Below are positions 1 through 7,783 of a stretch of DNA of 24,198 bases, piece after piece. The notes under the pieces were generated by a model. That model saw nothing but the letters and a program-made list of their open reading frames with translations. It was not told the origin of the DNA and ran no database searches. Every line of letters begins with the position of its first letter. Position 1 is the stretch's first letter. The position numbers were made by a program, and so were the translations under genes. Source of the DNA: CAZJNX01 sp964547415 (lineage in GTDB: Bacteria; Pseudomonadota; Alphaproteobacteria; Rhizobiales; Amorphaceae); contig CAZJNX010000057.1 in NCBI GenBank assembly GCA_964547415.1, positions 1 to 24,198 of the forward strand, given 5' to 3'.

Positions 1-458
1 TCCACCCAGATGAACAGGTCGGTCCAGACCGTCTGCGGGCAGGCGTAGCCGCACCAGGCGCGCCCGACCACCGAGGTGATCATGAACAGCCCGACGCCGG
101 CCATGATGAGGAGGCCCGCGACGTAGAAGAATTCCTGCGGCCAGATCTCAAGGAAAAAGAAATAGAAGCGCCGCCCGGTCAGGTCGACGAGGACCGCCTG
201 GTCGGGCGCGTAGGGCCCGCGGTCCCACCGGATCCACGGCGTGACGTAGTAGATCGTGAGGGTGATCCCCATGATCCACCACTTGAGGTTCCGGTAGAAG
301 CCGGAGACGCGGCGCGGGTAGATGGGCTCGCGACCCTTGTAAAGCTTGGGCCGCTCGCCCTTGTTGACCGCCTCGACGTCGTACTGGCGGACGCCGTGCG
401 GGTTCATCTCGTCGCCGGGTCCCGGCGCGGTGACGCTGCCGGGCTGTGCGTTGGCCAT
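1..458 (-). CDS. ccoG: CcoG/FixG-type cytochrome c oxidase accessory protein, N-terminal part (cut by window edge)
   Basis: This is the first ~152 residues of a polyferredoxin-like membrane protein needed for assembly of cbb3 cytochrome oxidase; in the family it acts in copper handling for the oxidase. Reading back from the ATG at 458 gives a soluble leader (MANAQPGSV...) and the family segment RVSGFYRNLKWW. A first membrane span (WIMGITLTIYYVTPW) follows, then FFFLEIWPQEFYYVAGLLIM and the signature GRAWCGYACPQTVWTDLF, whose cysteines begin the iron-sulfur region. The rest of the gene lies before base 1. In alphaproteobacteria it usually follows ccoNOQP, but those genes are not visible here. 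An FNR/FixK-like box at 556-569 supports oxygen control. The ribosome binding site before the ATG is weak (GAAGAG about 8 bases away), but the Met matches family N-termini. Confidence 0.93.
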   Translation of the reverse strand, partial: MANAQPGSVTAPGPGDEMNPHGVRQYDVEAVNKGERPKLYKGREPIYPRRVSGFYRNLKWWIMGITLTIYYVTPWIRWDRGPYAPDQAVLVDLTGRRFYFFFLEIWPQEFFYVAGLLIMAGVGLFMITSVVGRAWCGYACPQTVWTDLFIWV

Positions 459-527
459 GATGGGGCTCTTCGGGCTTTCGACGCTCTCGTTGCGGGACCG
501 TCCGCGGGCGGTTCCCTTCAGGGACCC

Positions 528-533
528 TCTATC
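528..533 (-). promoter_or_regulatory. Candidate -10 element for ccoG
   Basis: On the minus strand this reads GATAGA, matching TATAAT at the three central positions A-T-A. It is proposed only because its distance from the FNR-like box fits class II activation; on its own the match is weak. Confidence 0.35.
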
Positions 534-555
534 GGAGCCGGGCCTGCGAGCGGCC

Positions 556-569
556 TTGACCTCGATCAA
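556..569 (-). promoter_or_regulatory. FNR/FixK-like binding site upstream of ccoG
   Basis: TTGAC-CTCG-ATCAA matches the FNR/FixK/FnrL consensus TTGAY-N4-RTCAA. Its centre (562.5) is 32 bases from the centre of a minus-strand GATAGA (533-528) that could serve as -10. This is the spacing of a class II activator site centred at -41.5. It predicts a transcript start near 521 and a leader of about 60 bases for ccoG. The consensus match is seen directly; activation under low oxygen is inferred from the family. Confidence 0.65.
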
Positions 570-721
570 CGGGACGGCGGTGCGGGGCGCGCGATCTGGT
601 CGCAGCCGCTGGCGGCATCCTCGGCCATCGGCGCGCGTGCGCGGCCGATTGAGGCGCGGCCCGGCCGTCCCCATATCGCGCGGGGGCGCGCGTGGACGCG
701 CCGACAGCACGGGATGGATCC

Positions 722-1768
722 ATGACGTTTTCGAAGAAGGCGCGGGCGGTCGTCGCGGTTCTCGCGCTCGCGGCCGGGTTCTCGATGATCGCGGTCGACT
801 TCGCCGAGGCGCGGCGGGGCGGCGGCTTCGGCAGCCGCGGCGCGCGCACCTTCGACGCGCCGGCGGCGACGCGCACGGCCCCGCGGGAGGCCGCGCCCAT
901 CAACCGGTCCATGACGCCGAACCAGGCGGCCCCGAACCAGCCCGGCGCCCAGACGCCGGCCGCCGCCCAGCGGCCCGGCGCGGCGGCCCAGCGGCCCGGC
1001 ATGTTCGGCGGCATGATGGGCGGCATCCTCGGCGGGCTCATGCTCGGCGGCCTCATCGGCCTCCTCCTCGGCAACGGCCTCGGCGGCCTCGCGGGCTTCC
1101 TCGGCCTCCTGTTCCAGGTGGCGCTGATCGGCCTCCTCGTGTGGCTCGCGATCCGCTTCTTCTCCCGCCGCAACGCCGCCCAGCCGGCCGCCGCGGGCGT
1201 CCACGGCGGCAACGTCGACCCCAACCTCTACCGTGAGCAGGCGGACGCGGAGCCCGCACGCGCGCCCGGCGGCATGTTCGGCGCCCTCGGCGGCGGCGCG
1301 GGTGCGGCGGCGGCGGGCCCCGTGCGGGGCGCCCCGGCCCCGGGCGGCATGGCCGACACGGACGAGGTCGGCATCACGGGCGAGGATCTCAACGCCTTCG
1401 AGCGGCTCCTTCACGAGATCCAGGAGGCCTTCGCGAACGAGGACTACGCGGGCCTGCGCGCCCGGGCGACGCCGGAGATCGTCTCGTACCTGTCGGAGGA
1501 GCTCTCCTCCAACGCGGTCAAGGGCCTCAAGAATGAGGTGTCGGACGTGAAGCTCCTCTAGGGGGACCTGTCGGAGGCCTGGCGGGAGGGCGAGGACGAG
1601 TACGCGACCGTCGCCATGCGCTACGAGAGCCGCGACGTGATGGTGGACCGGGAGACGGGCCGCGTCGTGGAGGGCGACCCGGACGCGGCCACCGAGACCA
1701 CCGAGGTGTGGACCTTCGTCCGCCGCCCGGGCGAGGACTGGAAGCTGGCCGCCATCCAGGACGTCTGA
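722..1768 (+). pseudogene. TIM44-like domain membrane protein gene interrupted by an in-frame amber codon
   Basis: The frame starts at ATG 722 and would give 348 residues, but codon 280 (1559-1561) is TAG; the same frame then runs 68 more codons to TGA at 1766-1768. Residues 1-30 look like a signal or anchor ending ...FAEA. Residues 31-93 are Gly/Pro/Ala-rich, 94-147 form a glycine-rich hydrophobic stretch ending in a membrane helix (FQVALIGLLVWLAIRFF), and from about 215 a TIM44-like (NTF2-fold) domain begins (EDLNAFERLLHEIQEAF). The stop follows SDVKLL, and the sequence after it (GDLSEAWREGEDEYATVAM, later WTFVRRPGEDWKLAAIQ) is the conserved remainder of that domain, where relatives have KLLQGDL. 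A CAG-to-TAG change therefore removes the domain's C-terminal half. It could be a real nonsense mutation, a sequencing error, or a suppressed codon. The family's bacterial role is poorly known; membrane association is likely. Confidence 0.85.
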
Positions 1769-1812
1769 CGCGCCGGGAAACGTCGCCCGCGGCGGGCGAT
1801 CCGCCGCGGGAT

Positions 1813-1826
1813 TTGACGGGAGTCAA
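1813..1826 (+). promoter_or_regulatory. FNR/FixK-like binding site upstream of hemN
   Basis: TTGAC-GGGA-GTCAA is a perfect inverted repeat fitting TTGAY-N4-RTCAA. It lies 38 bases before the hemN ATG and 45 bases past the TGA of the TIM44-like frame. A class II promoter here would start near 1861, almost at the ATG, yet no good -10 sequence is visible at the expected place (1849-1854 reads ttcccc). FNR-type control of hemN is well established in other bacteria; the exact promoter is not clear here. Confidence 0.65.
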
Positions 1827-1864
1827 GGCGGGGCCGGACGGACGGGTGTTCCCCTGTCCCCGCC

Positions 1865-3223
1865 ATGAACCCGATGATCGCCAAATACGCCGAGCGGCGC
1901 ACCCCCCGGTATACCAGCTATCCGACGGCGCCCCACTTCGGCACCGACGTCACCGGCGCGACCGTCGCCGGCTGGCTGTCCGAGCTGTCCCCCGACACCA
2001 CGCTGTCGCTCTACCTGCACGTTCCGTTCTGCCGGAAGGTGTGCTGGTACTGCGCCTGCAACATGAAGCTCGCCGCGCGCGTCGAGCCCGTCCTCGCCTA
2101 CGCGGACAGGCTCGCCGAGGAGATCGACCTCATCGCCGGCCACCTGCCCGGCACGATGCCGGTGACGGGCATCCACTGGGGCGGAGGCACGCCGACCGCG
2201 ATGCCCCTTCCCGCCCTCGCCCGCCTGACCGAGGCGATGGCGGTCCGCTTCGCCATCGCGGCGGATGCGGAGATCGCCTTCGAGATCGACCCGCGCACCT
2301 TCACGCCCGACATGGCGCCCGCCCTCGCAGGGATGGGGGCGACCCGCGCGTCCCTCGGCGTCCAGGAGTTCGACGGGACGGTGCAGGCGACTGTGAACCG
2401 CATCCAGCCGGCCGACATGGTGGCCGGCACGGTGGACCGCCTCCGCGACGCGGGGATCACCCGCATCAACTTCGACCTCATGTACGGCCTCCCCCACCAG
2501 ACGGTGGCGAGCCTCGAGCGGACGGTGGACGAGGCCGTCGCCATGGGTCCGGACCGGATCGCCCTGTTCGGCTACGCCCACGTGCCGTGGATGGCGAAGA
2601 ACCAGCGGATGATCCCGGAGGAGGCGCTGCCGGGCGCGGCGGAGCGCTTCGCCCAGGCGGAGGCCGCGGCCGAGCGGCTCGTGGCCCACGGCTACCAGCG
2701 CATCGGCCTCGACCACTTCGCAAGGCCCGGGGACACCCTCGCCGTCGCCGCCCGCGAGGGCCGCATGGCGCGCAACTTCCAGGGCTACGTGGACGACCCG
2801 GCCCGCGCCCTGATCGGCATGGGCGCCACGTCCATCTCTTCCCTCCCCCAGGGCTACGCCCAGAACGTCACCGAGACCGGCGCCTGGGGCCGCACGGTGG
2901 CGGCCGGGCGGCTCCCCGTCGCCCGCGGCAAGGCGCTCTCGGCGGAGGACCGGATGCGCCGCGCCCTCATCGAGCGGCTGATGTGCGACCTCTTCGTCGA
3001 CACCGACGCCGTCGCCGCCGCCCATGGGCGCGGGCTGGGCACGTTCGCCGCCGAACTCGCCCGCTGCGCGCCTTACGTGGAGGACGGCCTGTGCGCGGTA
3101 GACGGCGCGCGGATTCGCGTGACGGAGGCGGGCCGGCCGGCCATGCGCGTCATCGCGGCGGAGTTCGACGCCTACCTGAAGGCGCCGGACGCGCCGGAGC
3201 GCCGGCACGCCGTCGCCGTCTGA
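1865..3223 (+). CDS. hemN: Oxygen-independent coproporphyrinogen III oxidase (dehydrogenase)
   Basis: A 452-residue radical-SAM enzyme that oxidatively decarboxylates coproporphyrinogen III to protoporphyrinogen IX without oxygen, in the cytoplasm. The N-terminal family pattern PRYTSYPTAPHF (14-25) is present. The [4Fe-4S] motif is C56-x3-C60-x2-C63 in HVPFCRKVCWYC, with the additional conserved Cys65. The SAM-binding GGGTPT lies at 107-112, SLGVQEF at 163-169 and INFDLMYGLPHQT at 201-213; length is typical for HemN. No Shine-Dalgarno is visible before the ATG (the preceding bases are pyrimidine-rich), so the message may be leaderless, or translation may start at Met4. The upstream FNR/FixK-like box suggests induction at low oxygen, in line with the nearby ccoG. 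Confidence 0.96.
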   Translation: MNPMIAKYAERRTPRYTSYPTAPHFGTDVTGATVAGWLSELSPDTTLSLYLHVPFCRKVCWYCACNMKLAARVEPVLAYADRLAEEIDLIAGHLPGTMPVTGIHWGGGTPTAMPLPALARLTEAMAVRFAIAADAEIAFEIDPRTFTPDMAPALAGMGATRASLGVQEFDGTVQATVNRIQPADMVAGTVDRLRDAGITRINFDLMYGLPHQTVASLERTVDEAVAMGPDRIALFGYAHVPWMAKNQRMIPEEALPGAAERFAQAEAAAERLVAHGYQRIGLDHFARPGDTLAVAAREGRMARNFQGYVDDPARALIGMGATSISSLPQGYAQNVTETGAWGRTVAAGRLPVARGKALSAEDRMRRALIERLMCDLFVDTDAVAAAHGRGLGTFAAELARCAPYVEDGLCAVDGARIRVTEAGRPAMRVIAAEFDAYLKAPDAPERRHAVAV

Positions 3224-3534
3224 CGGCCCCCGAAACCCGGCGTCCGCCCGGCGGGCGCCGCTTTCCCCGGCCCCCGACGGCGGGCGAGGGATGGTGAGGG
3301 ACCGGGGGCCGCTCTTCGCAGTGGCTGCAGACAAGCGAGCCGCCGCCCCTTGGCGCCCCGGGAGGGTTCCCGTGCGCCGGGGCGTTCTGCCCCACCTGGC
3401 GGAAAGGGATGACCGCGCGGCAAGCGGGCGCCTTTCCGGGCAACGCCGGCGGCGCGCCGATCGGGGCGGTCGCCGGCGAAGGGTCGGCCGCGCCGAGCCC
3501 CTCCCCTTCGAGGGGCCCGCCGCCGCGCGGCCGC
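3224..3534. other. Intergenic stretch between hemN and the convergent small secreted protein gene
   Basis: No credible gene is seen in these 311 bases. Two GC-rich inverted repeats occur: CGCCCCGG / CCGGGGCG (3354-3361 and 3377-3384), and CCCCT-TCG-AGGGG at 3503-3515. They lie downstream of the two converging genes and may end transcription, but neither has a clear T-run. Confidence 0.5.
3354..3384 (+). terminator. Candidate terminator-like hairpin after hemN
   Basis: An 8-base-pair perfect stem (CGCCCCGG with CCGGGGCG), extendable by two G-T pairs, encloses a 15-base loop and is followed by TTCTG. It lies 130 bases beyond the hemN stop. The poor T-tract makes it uncertain. Confidence 0.3.
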
Positions 3535-3852
3535 TCAGCGCAGGGTGTTGTGGACGCCGCCGCCGACCGGCGCCGTCTGGAGGCGCTGCTGCTGCAGGCG
3601 GCCCTCGATGCGCATGTTCTCGTTGAGGCGCATGGTCCGGTCGGTCACGTCGCGGTTGCTGCGCTGCAGGCTGCGCTCGGTGGCGGACGCCGCCCGGTCC
3701 ACCGAGCCGCGGGAGCGGTCGAGCTGCATGCGCTGCCGCTCCTGGGAGACGCTCTGGGCCGACGCCTCGCCCGGAAGCCCCGTCGCCGCGCCGCCGACGG
3801 CGGCCACCGCGACGGCCGCCGCGAGGGCGAGCCGCATGGGAATGGTCGTCAT
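3535..3852 (-). CDS. Small secreted or periplasmic protein of unknown function
   Basis: This encodes a 105-residue protein that I do not recognise. The start at 3852 is chosen because GGAGG lies about eight bases upstream and because it gives a clean signal peptide: MTTIPMR, then a hydrophobic run (LALAAAVAVAAVGGAA), then a likely cleavage after ASA near residue 33. The mature part of about 72 residues is very hydrophilic, rich in Arg, Gln, Ser and Asp, and heptad-like (SQERQRMQLDRSRGSVDRAA, later ERSLQRSNRDVTDRTMRLNENMRIEG). It could form a helical or coiled-coil rod. It has no cysteine or metal motif. It stands alone between hemN (convergent) and the SDR-queG cluster (same strand, 81 bases upstream), so context gives no functional clue. 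Confidence 0.7.
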   Translation of the reverse strand: MTTIPMRLALAAAVAVAAVGGAATGLPGEASAQSVSQERQRMQLDRSRGSVDRAASATERSLQRSNRDVTDRTMRLNENMRIEGRLQQQRLQTAPVGGGVHNTLR

Positions 3853-3933
3853 GTCGTGTCCTCCGTGGCGCCCCGACGGGGACGCCCTCGTCCCTTCCAT
3901 GTGGGGGCCGGGGCCGCGCCGTCACCCGCCCGC

Positions 3934-4875
3934 TCAGGCGGCCGTCCGGCCGCGCCACGTCCCCGTGCGCCACAGCGCCGTCATGCCCTCCCGGTAGGTG
4001 GGATAGGCGAGGTCGACGCCGAGCTCCTCCCGGATCCGGCGGTTCACGATCCGCTTCACGTCGCCGTAGAAGCTGCGCGCCATCGGCGACAGGTCCGCCT
4101 CCTCGAACGGGATCTCCGGCGGCGGCTCCACGCCCATGAGGTCCGCGCAGAAGGCGACCACGTCCTGGGGCGGGGCGGGCTCGTCGTCCGCCACGTTATA
4201 GATGCGCGAGGCGGGGCGCTCCATCGCCGCCTCGAGGACGGCGGCGATGTCGTCCACGTGGATGCGGTTGAACACCTGCCCGGGCTTCACGATCCGCCGC
4301 GCCCGGCCTTCCGCGAGCGCCTTCAGCGGGTTGCGCCCGGGGCCGTAGATGCCGGCGAGGCGGAAGATCCCGGTCGGCACGCCGATCCGGTGGCCGAGGG
4401 CCGACCAGCGCCCCTCCGCCTCGAGGCGCCAGGCGCCTCGCTCCTGGGTCGGCACGCAAAGGGCCCGCTCGTCCACCGCCGCGCCGCCGTGGTCGCCGTA
4501 GACGCCGACGGTGGACAGGTACCCGATCCACTCGAGCCGCTCGGCATGGGCGACGTCCCGCTCGAAGCGGGCGAGGAACGGGTCGCCGTCCGGCCCGGGC
4601 GCGGCGGACACCAGTATGTGGGTCGCCGCGCGGATCGCGTCGGACAGGGACGGGCTCGCCCGCGTGCCGTCGAACACGTAGCCGCGGATCCCCGACCGGC
4701 AAAGGTCGTCCGCCCGCTCGTCGGTGCGGGTGGTGCCGGCGATGTCCGTCGCGGGCCCGCGCACGCGGGAGACGAACGCGCGCGCCGAGTAGCCGAGGCC
4801 GAGGCACAGGATGTGGCGCTGGCGCGGCGCGTCGCGGTCGGGGTTGAGCGGTGCGGGGTAGGCGTCCGGCGTCAT
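3934..4875 (-). CDS. NAD-dependent epimerase/dehydratase-like SDR protein (YeeZ-like)
   Basis: A 313-residue extended short-chain dehydrogenase-like protein. The nucleotide-binding loop GLGYSA lies at 26-31 after a strand (HILCLGLGYS), a glycine pattern typical of this atypical group rather than GxxGxxG. YLSTVGVYGDHGG and RLAGIYGPGRNPL are the active-site-side motifs, and NVADDEP near the C-terminus is usual for sugar-nucleotide epimerase relatives. The ATG shares four bases (ATGA) with the stop of queG, and a GGGAG precedes it within queG, so the two are probably translationally coupled. The substrate is unknown. Assignment to the superfamily is secure; a specific reaction cannot be read from the sequence. 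Confidence 0.88.
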   Translation of the reverse strand: MTPDAYPAPLNPDRDAPRQRHILCLGLGYSARAFVSRVRGPATDIAGTTRTDERADDLCRSGIRGYVFDGTRASPSLSDAIRAATHILVSAAPGPDGDPFLARFERDVAHAERLEWIGYLSTVGVYGDHGGAAVDERALCVPTQERGAWRLEAEGRWSALGHRIGVPTGIFRLAGIYGPGRNPLKALAEGRARRIVKPGQVFNRIHVDDIAAVLEAAMERPASRIYNVADDEPAPPQDVVAFCADLMGVEPPPEIPFEEADLSPMARSFYGDVKRIVNRRIREELGVDLAYPTYREGMTALWRTGTWRGRTAA

Positions 4876-6044
4876 AGGCGCTCCCATTCGGCGGTCACGG
4901 TCTCGTCGGTTTCGCCCGGCCGGTGGCGGGCGGCAAGGGCGGCGACGCGGGCGGACGGGAAGGTCTCCCCCGCGGCCCAGACGGCGGCCCCGCGCACGAG
5001 CGGGTCGGGGTCGGACAGGCGCGCCTCGATGGCCCCGCCGAAGCGGGCGGCGTCGCGGGCGTTGCCGATGGCGATCATCACGTTCCGGACGAAGCGCCCG
5101 CGGCCGATGCGCTTCACGGGCGAGCCGGCAAAGCGGGCGCGGAAGGCGGCGTCGTCGAGGGCCGCGAGGTCCTCGAGCGGCGGGCTCTCGTAGCCCTCGG
5201 GCGCGGTGAGCTTTCCCTCCCGCGCGGCGCTCGCGAACTTGTTCCACGGGCAGACGGCGAGGCAGTCGTCGCAGCCGTAGACGCGGTTGCCCATCGCCCG
5301 GCGGAATTCCTTCGGGATCGGCCCCTTGTGCTCGATGGTGAGGTAGGAGAGGCACCGCCGCGCGTCGAGCCGGTAGGGCGCGGGAAAGGCGTCCGTCGGG
5401 CAGGCGTCGAGGCAGCGGCGACAGCGCCCGCACCGGTCCGCCTCCGGCCGGCCGGCGGGCAGGTCGAGCGTGGTGAAGATCGCCGCGAGGAAGAGCCAGG
5501 AGCCGAAGCGGCGGGAGACGAGGTTGGTGTGCTTGCCCTGCCAGCCGAGGCCCGCGAGCGCGGCCAGCGGCTTTTCCATCACGGGCGCGGTGTCGACGAA
5601 CACCTTCACGTCGCCGCCATGGCGCGCCACGAGGCGCTGGGCGAGCTCCTTCAGGCGGCCCTTGAGGACGTCGTGGTAGTCACGGCCCCGGGCATAGACG
5701 GAGACGACCGCCCGGTCCGCCCGCGACAGGTCCGCGAGCGGGTCACCCTCCGGCCCGTAGTTGGCGGCCAGCATGACGACCGAGCGCGCCTCGGGCCACA
5801 GGGCGGCCGGGTGACCGCGGCGGTGGGCCGTCGTGGCGAGCCAGTCCATGGTGCCGTGGTGGCCGTCCGCGATCGCCGCCCCGAGGCGCGCGGCGAGGGT
5901 GTGCGGCACGTCGGCGACCCGCACCGCGCCCACCGCCTCGAAACCGAGGCGGGCCGCGTCCCCTTCGAGGAAGGAAAGGGCCGCCTCGCCCGTCCCGCCG
6001 CGCCCGGCGGCGCCCGCCTCCCGTCGTGTCGCAAGGGCCGTCAC
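4872..6044 (-). CDS. queG: Epoxyqueuosine reductase
   Basis: Catalyses the last step of queuosine synthesis, reducing epoxyqueuosine in tRNA with a cobalamin cofactor and two [4Fe-4S] clusters. With the GTG at 6044 the protein has 390 residues. DTAPVMEKPLA (151-161) holds the conserved active-site Asp. The ferredoxin motifs are C205-x2-C208-x2-C211-x3-C215 and C258-x2-C261-x3-C265 (CDDCLAVCPWNKF). The C-terminal part (about 318-370) resembles a HEAT-like repeat used for tRNA binding. The start is the least certain part: GTG 6044 lies 38 bases after the GST gene's stop, with GGGAG about 13 bases upstream, and gives near-family length. The gene lies in the middle of the cluster GST > queG > SDR, an arrangement I recall from other alphaproteobacteria. 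Confidence 0.94.
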   Translation of the reverse strand: MTALATRREAGAAGRGGTGEAALSFLEGDAARLGFEAVGAVRVADVPHTLAARLGAAIADGHHGTMDWLATTAHRRGHPAALWPEARSVVMLAANYGPEGDPLADLSRADRAVVSVYARGRDYHDVLKGRLKELAQRLVARHGGDVKVFVDTAPVMEKPLAALAGLGWQGKHTNLVSRRFGSWLFLAAIFTTLDLPAGRPEADRCGRCRRCLDACPTDAFPAPYRLDARRCLSYLTIEHKGPIPKEFRRAMGNRVYGCDDCLAVCPWNKFASAAREGKLTAPEGYESPPLEDLAALDDAAFRARFAGSPVKRIGRGRFVRNVMIAIGNARDAARFGGAIEARLSDPDPLVRGAAVWAAGETFPSARVAALAARHRPGETDETVTAEWERL

Positions 6045-6082
6045 GCTGTCCCGGGCACTCCCGTTGGCCGACGCGGATGGCG

Positions 6083-6772
6083 TCAGAAGTCGAGGTCGGC
6101 GTAGTGGGCCGCGGGCGGCACCGCGCGGGTCACGTCCGACAGGAGCGGGCGGAAGGACGGGCGGGACTTCACCCGCGCGTACCAGGCCTTCGCCTGCTCG
6201 TCCTCCGCCCACGGCACGTCGCCGAGGTAGTCCACCGCCGACAGGGCGGCCGCGGCCGCAAGATCCGCGTGGCTCATCGCCTCGCCCGCCAGCCAGCGCC
6301 GTTCGGCGAGGAGATGGCCGATGTATCTCAGATGGCTGCGCACGTTCTGCCGCGCAATCCTGAGGACCGCCGAATCGGGCGCCCCGCCGCCGAAGCGGCG
6401 CGGCATCTCCGCCTTGACGAGCCGCTCCGTCACGATCGGCCCCGACACCTCCTCGCCGAACTTCGCCATGAACCACTGGACGAGGCGGCGCACCTCGGCC
6501 CGGTGCTCCGGCCCGTCGGGCATCAGGCGGGTCGAGGCGCCCGCCCCGCAGGTCTCGTCCAGATACTCCTGGATGACGGTCTCGCCCGCGAGCGGCGGGC
6601 CCCCGTCGTCGCGGGCGACCGGGACGGTAAGCGCCGGGTTGAGGGCGGCGAGCTCCTCCCGCTCCTCCCAGAAGGGCTCGACGACGAGCTCGTGGCGCAC
6701 GTCGTACTCGCCGAGGACGAGGCGGACGAACCGGCAGCCCGGCAGGAAGGGATGATGGTGAAGAACGAACAT
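6083..6772 (-). CDS. Glutathione S-transferase family protein
   Basis: A 229-residue cytosolic-type GST. The N-terminal thioredoxin-like domain (about 1-80) starts MFVLHHHPFLPGCRFVRLVL and contains the cis-Pro segment NPALTVPVA and GETVIQEYLDE for glutathione contact. The all-alpha C-terminal domain includes RWLAGEAMSHADLAAAAALS, the usual GST N-capping region. The ATG at 6772 matches family starts; AGGACAG upstream is a modest ribosome binding site. The Ser or Cys for thiol activation would be near PGCRF. It is first in the GST-queG-SDR cluster. Substrate and physiological role cannot be assigned. Confidence 0.9.
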   Translation of the reverse strand: MFVLHHHPFLPGCRFVRLVLGEYDVRHELVVEPFWEEREELAALNPALTVPVARDDGGPPLAGETVIQEYLDETCGAGASTRLMPDGPEHRAEVRRLVQWFMAKFGEEVSGPIVTERLVKAEMPRRFGGGAPDSAVLRIARQNVRSHLRYIGHLLAERRWLAGEAMSHADLAAAAALSAVDYLGDVPWAEDEQAKAWYARVKSRPSFRPLLSDVTRAVPPAAHYADLDF

Positions 6773-6960
6773 GGGGACAGCCTGTCCTTTCCGGTCCGGC
6801 GCCGGCTCATCCGTCGGAGCGCGGGCACCCGCCGCGGCTGGCTGAGGCCTTGCGCCGCCGGCCCGACCGGCATAGCCAACCGGCGCGGCGGAGGCCACAA
6901 CCACGCGTCCAGGCGGGGTGCGGCCCGACGCGCCCCGCCGCCTGCCACGCCGGAGCCGCC

Positions 6961-7767
6961 ATGGACGAGACCACCATCGCAAGCGCCATCGTGCTCGGCC
7001 TCGTGGAGGGGCTCACCGAGTTCGTGCCCGTCTCCTCCACGGCCCACCTCCTGCTCCTCGGCCACTTCCTCGGCTTCGACAGCACGGGCCGGGCCTTCGA
7101 GGTGCTGATCCAGCTCGGCGCCGTTCTCGCCATCCTCGCGGTCTACTTCGGCCGCCTGTGGCAGGTGGCCGCCGCGACGCCGGAGGACCCGAACGCGCGG
7201 CGCTTCGTCCTCGGCATCCTGATCGCCTTCCTGCCAGCGGCCGTCATCGGCGTCCTCGCCCACGGCATCATCAAGACGGTCCTGTTCGAGACGCCCGCCC
7301 TCGTGTGCGTCACGCTGATCGTGGGCGGTTTCGTGCTCCTCTGGCTCGACCGGCTGAAGCGGCCGCCGCGCTTTTCCGACGCCTTCCGCTATCCGGTCTG
7401 GCTCGCCTTCGGGATCGGCTGCTGCCAGGTGCTCGCCATGGTGCCGGGCGTGTCGCGCTCGGGCGCCACCATCGGCGGGGCGCTCCTCCTCGGGGCGGAC
7501 AAGCGCTCGGCGGCCGAATTCTCCTTCTTCCTGGCGCTGCCCACCATGGCCGGCGCCTTTGCCTACGACCTGTGGCAGAACCGGGACGTCCTGTCGGCCG
7601 ACGACGCGCTCGTCATCGCCATCGGCTTCGTGGCGGCGTTCGCGACGGCGCTGTTCGTCGTCAGGACGCTCCTCGCGTTCGTCTCGCGCCACGGCTTCGC
7701 CCCGTTCGCCTGGTGGCGGATCGCGGTGGGCTCGGCGGGCCTCCTCGGCCTGTGGCTCCTCGGCTGA
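6961..7767 (+). CDS. uppP: Undecaprenyl-diphosphatase
   Basis: An integral membrane enzyme of 268 residues that removes a phosphate from undecaprenyl diphosphate, recycling the lipid carrier for peptidoglycan; raised levels confer bacitracin resistance in other species. The first signature EGLTEFVPVSSTAHL carries Glu16, Glu20 and His29, and the second, PGVSRSGAT (162-170), holds the catalytic Arg166. About eight hydrophobic segments follow the family plan and the length is typical. The ATG at 6961 has GGAG seven to ten bases upstream. It is divergent from the GST gene and converges on the NDUFA9-like gene with only 16 bases between their stops. Confidence 0.96.
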   Translation: MDETTIASAIVLGLVEGLTEFVPVSSTAHLLLLGHFLGFDSTGRAFEVLIQLGAVLAILAVYFGRLWQVAAATPEDPNARRFVLGILIAFLPAAVIGVLAHGIIKTVLFETPALVCVTLIVGGFVLLWLDRLKRPPRFSDAFRYPVWLAFGIGCCQVLAMVPGVSRSGATIGGALLLGADKRSAAEFSFFLALPTMAGAFAYDLWQNRDVLSADDALVIAIGFVAAFATALFVVRTLLAFVSRHGFAPFAWWRIAVGSAGLLGLWLLG

Positions 7768-7783
7768 GGGCGCGCCGGGGCCG

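Noticed and set aside
1823..3973. A 716-residue minus-strand open frame across hemN
   Set aside because: Antisense shadow of hemN caused by high GC at third codon positions; its sequence has no protein character.
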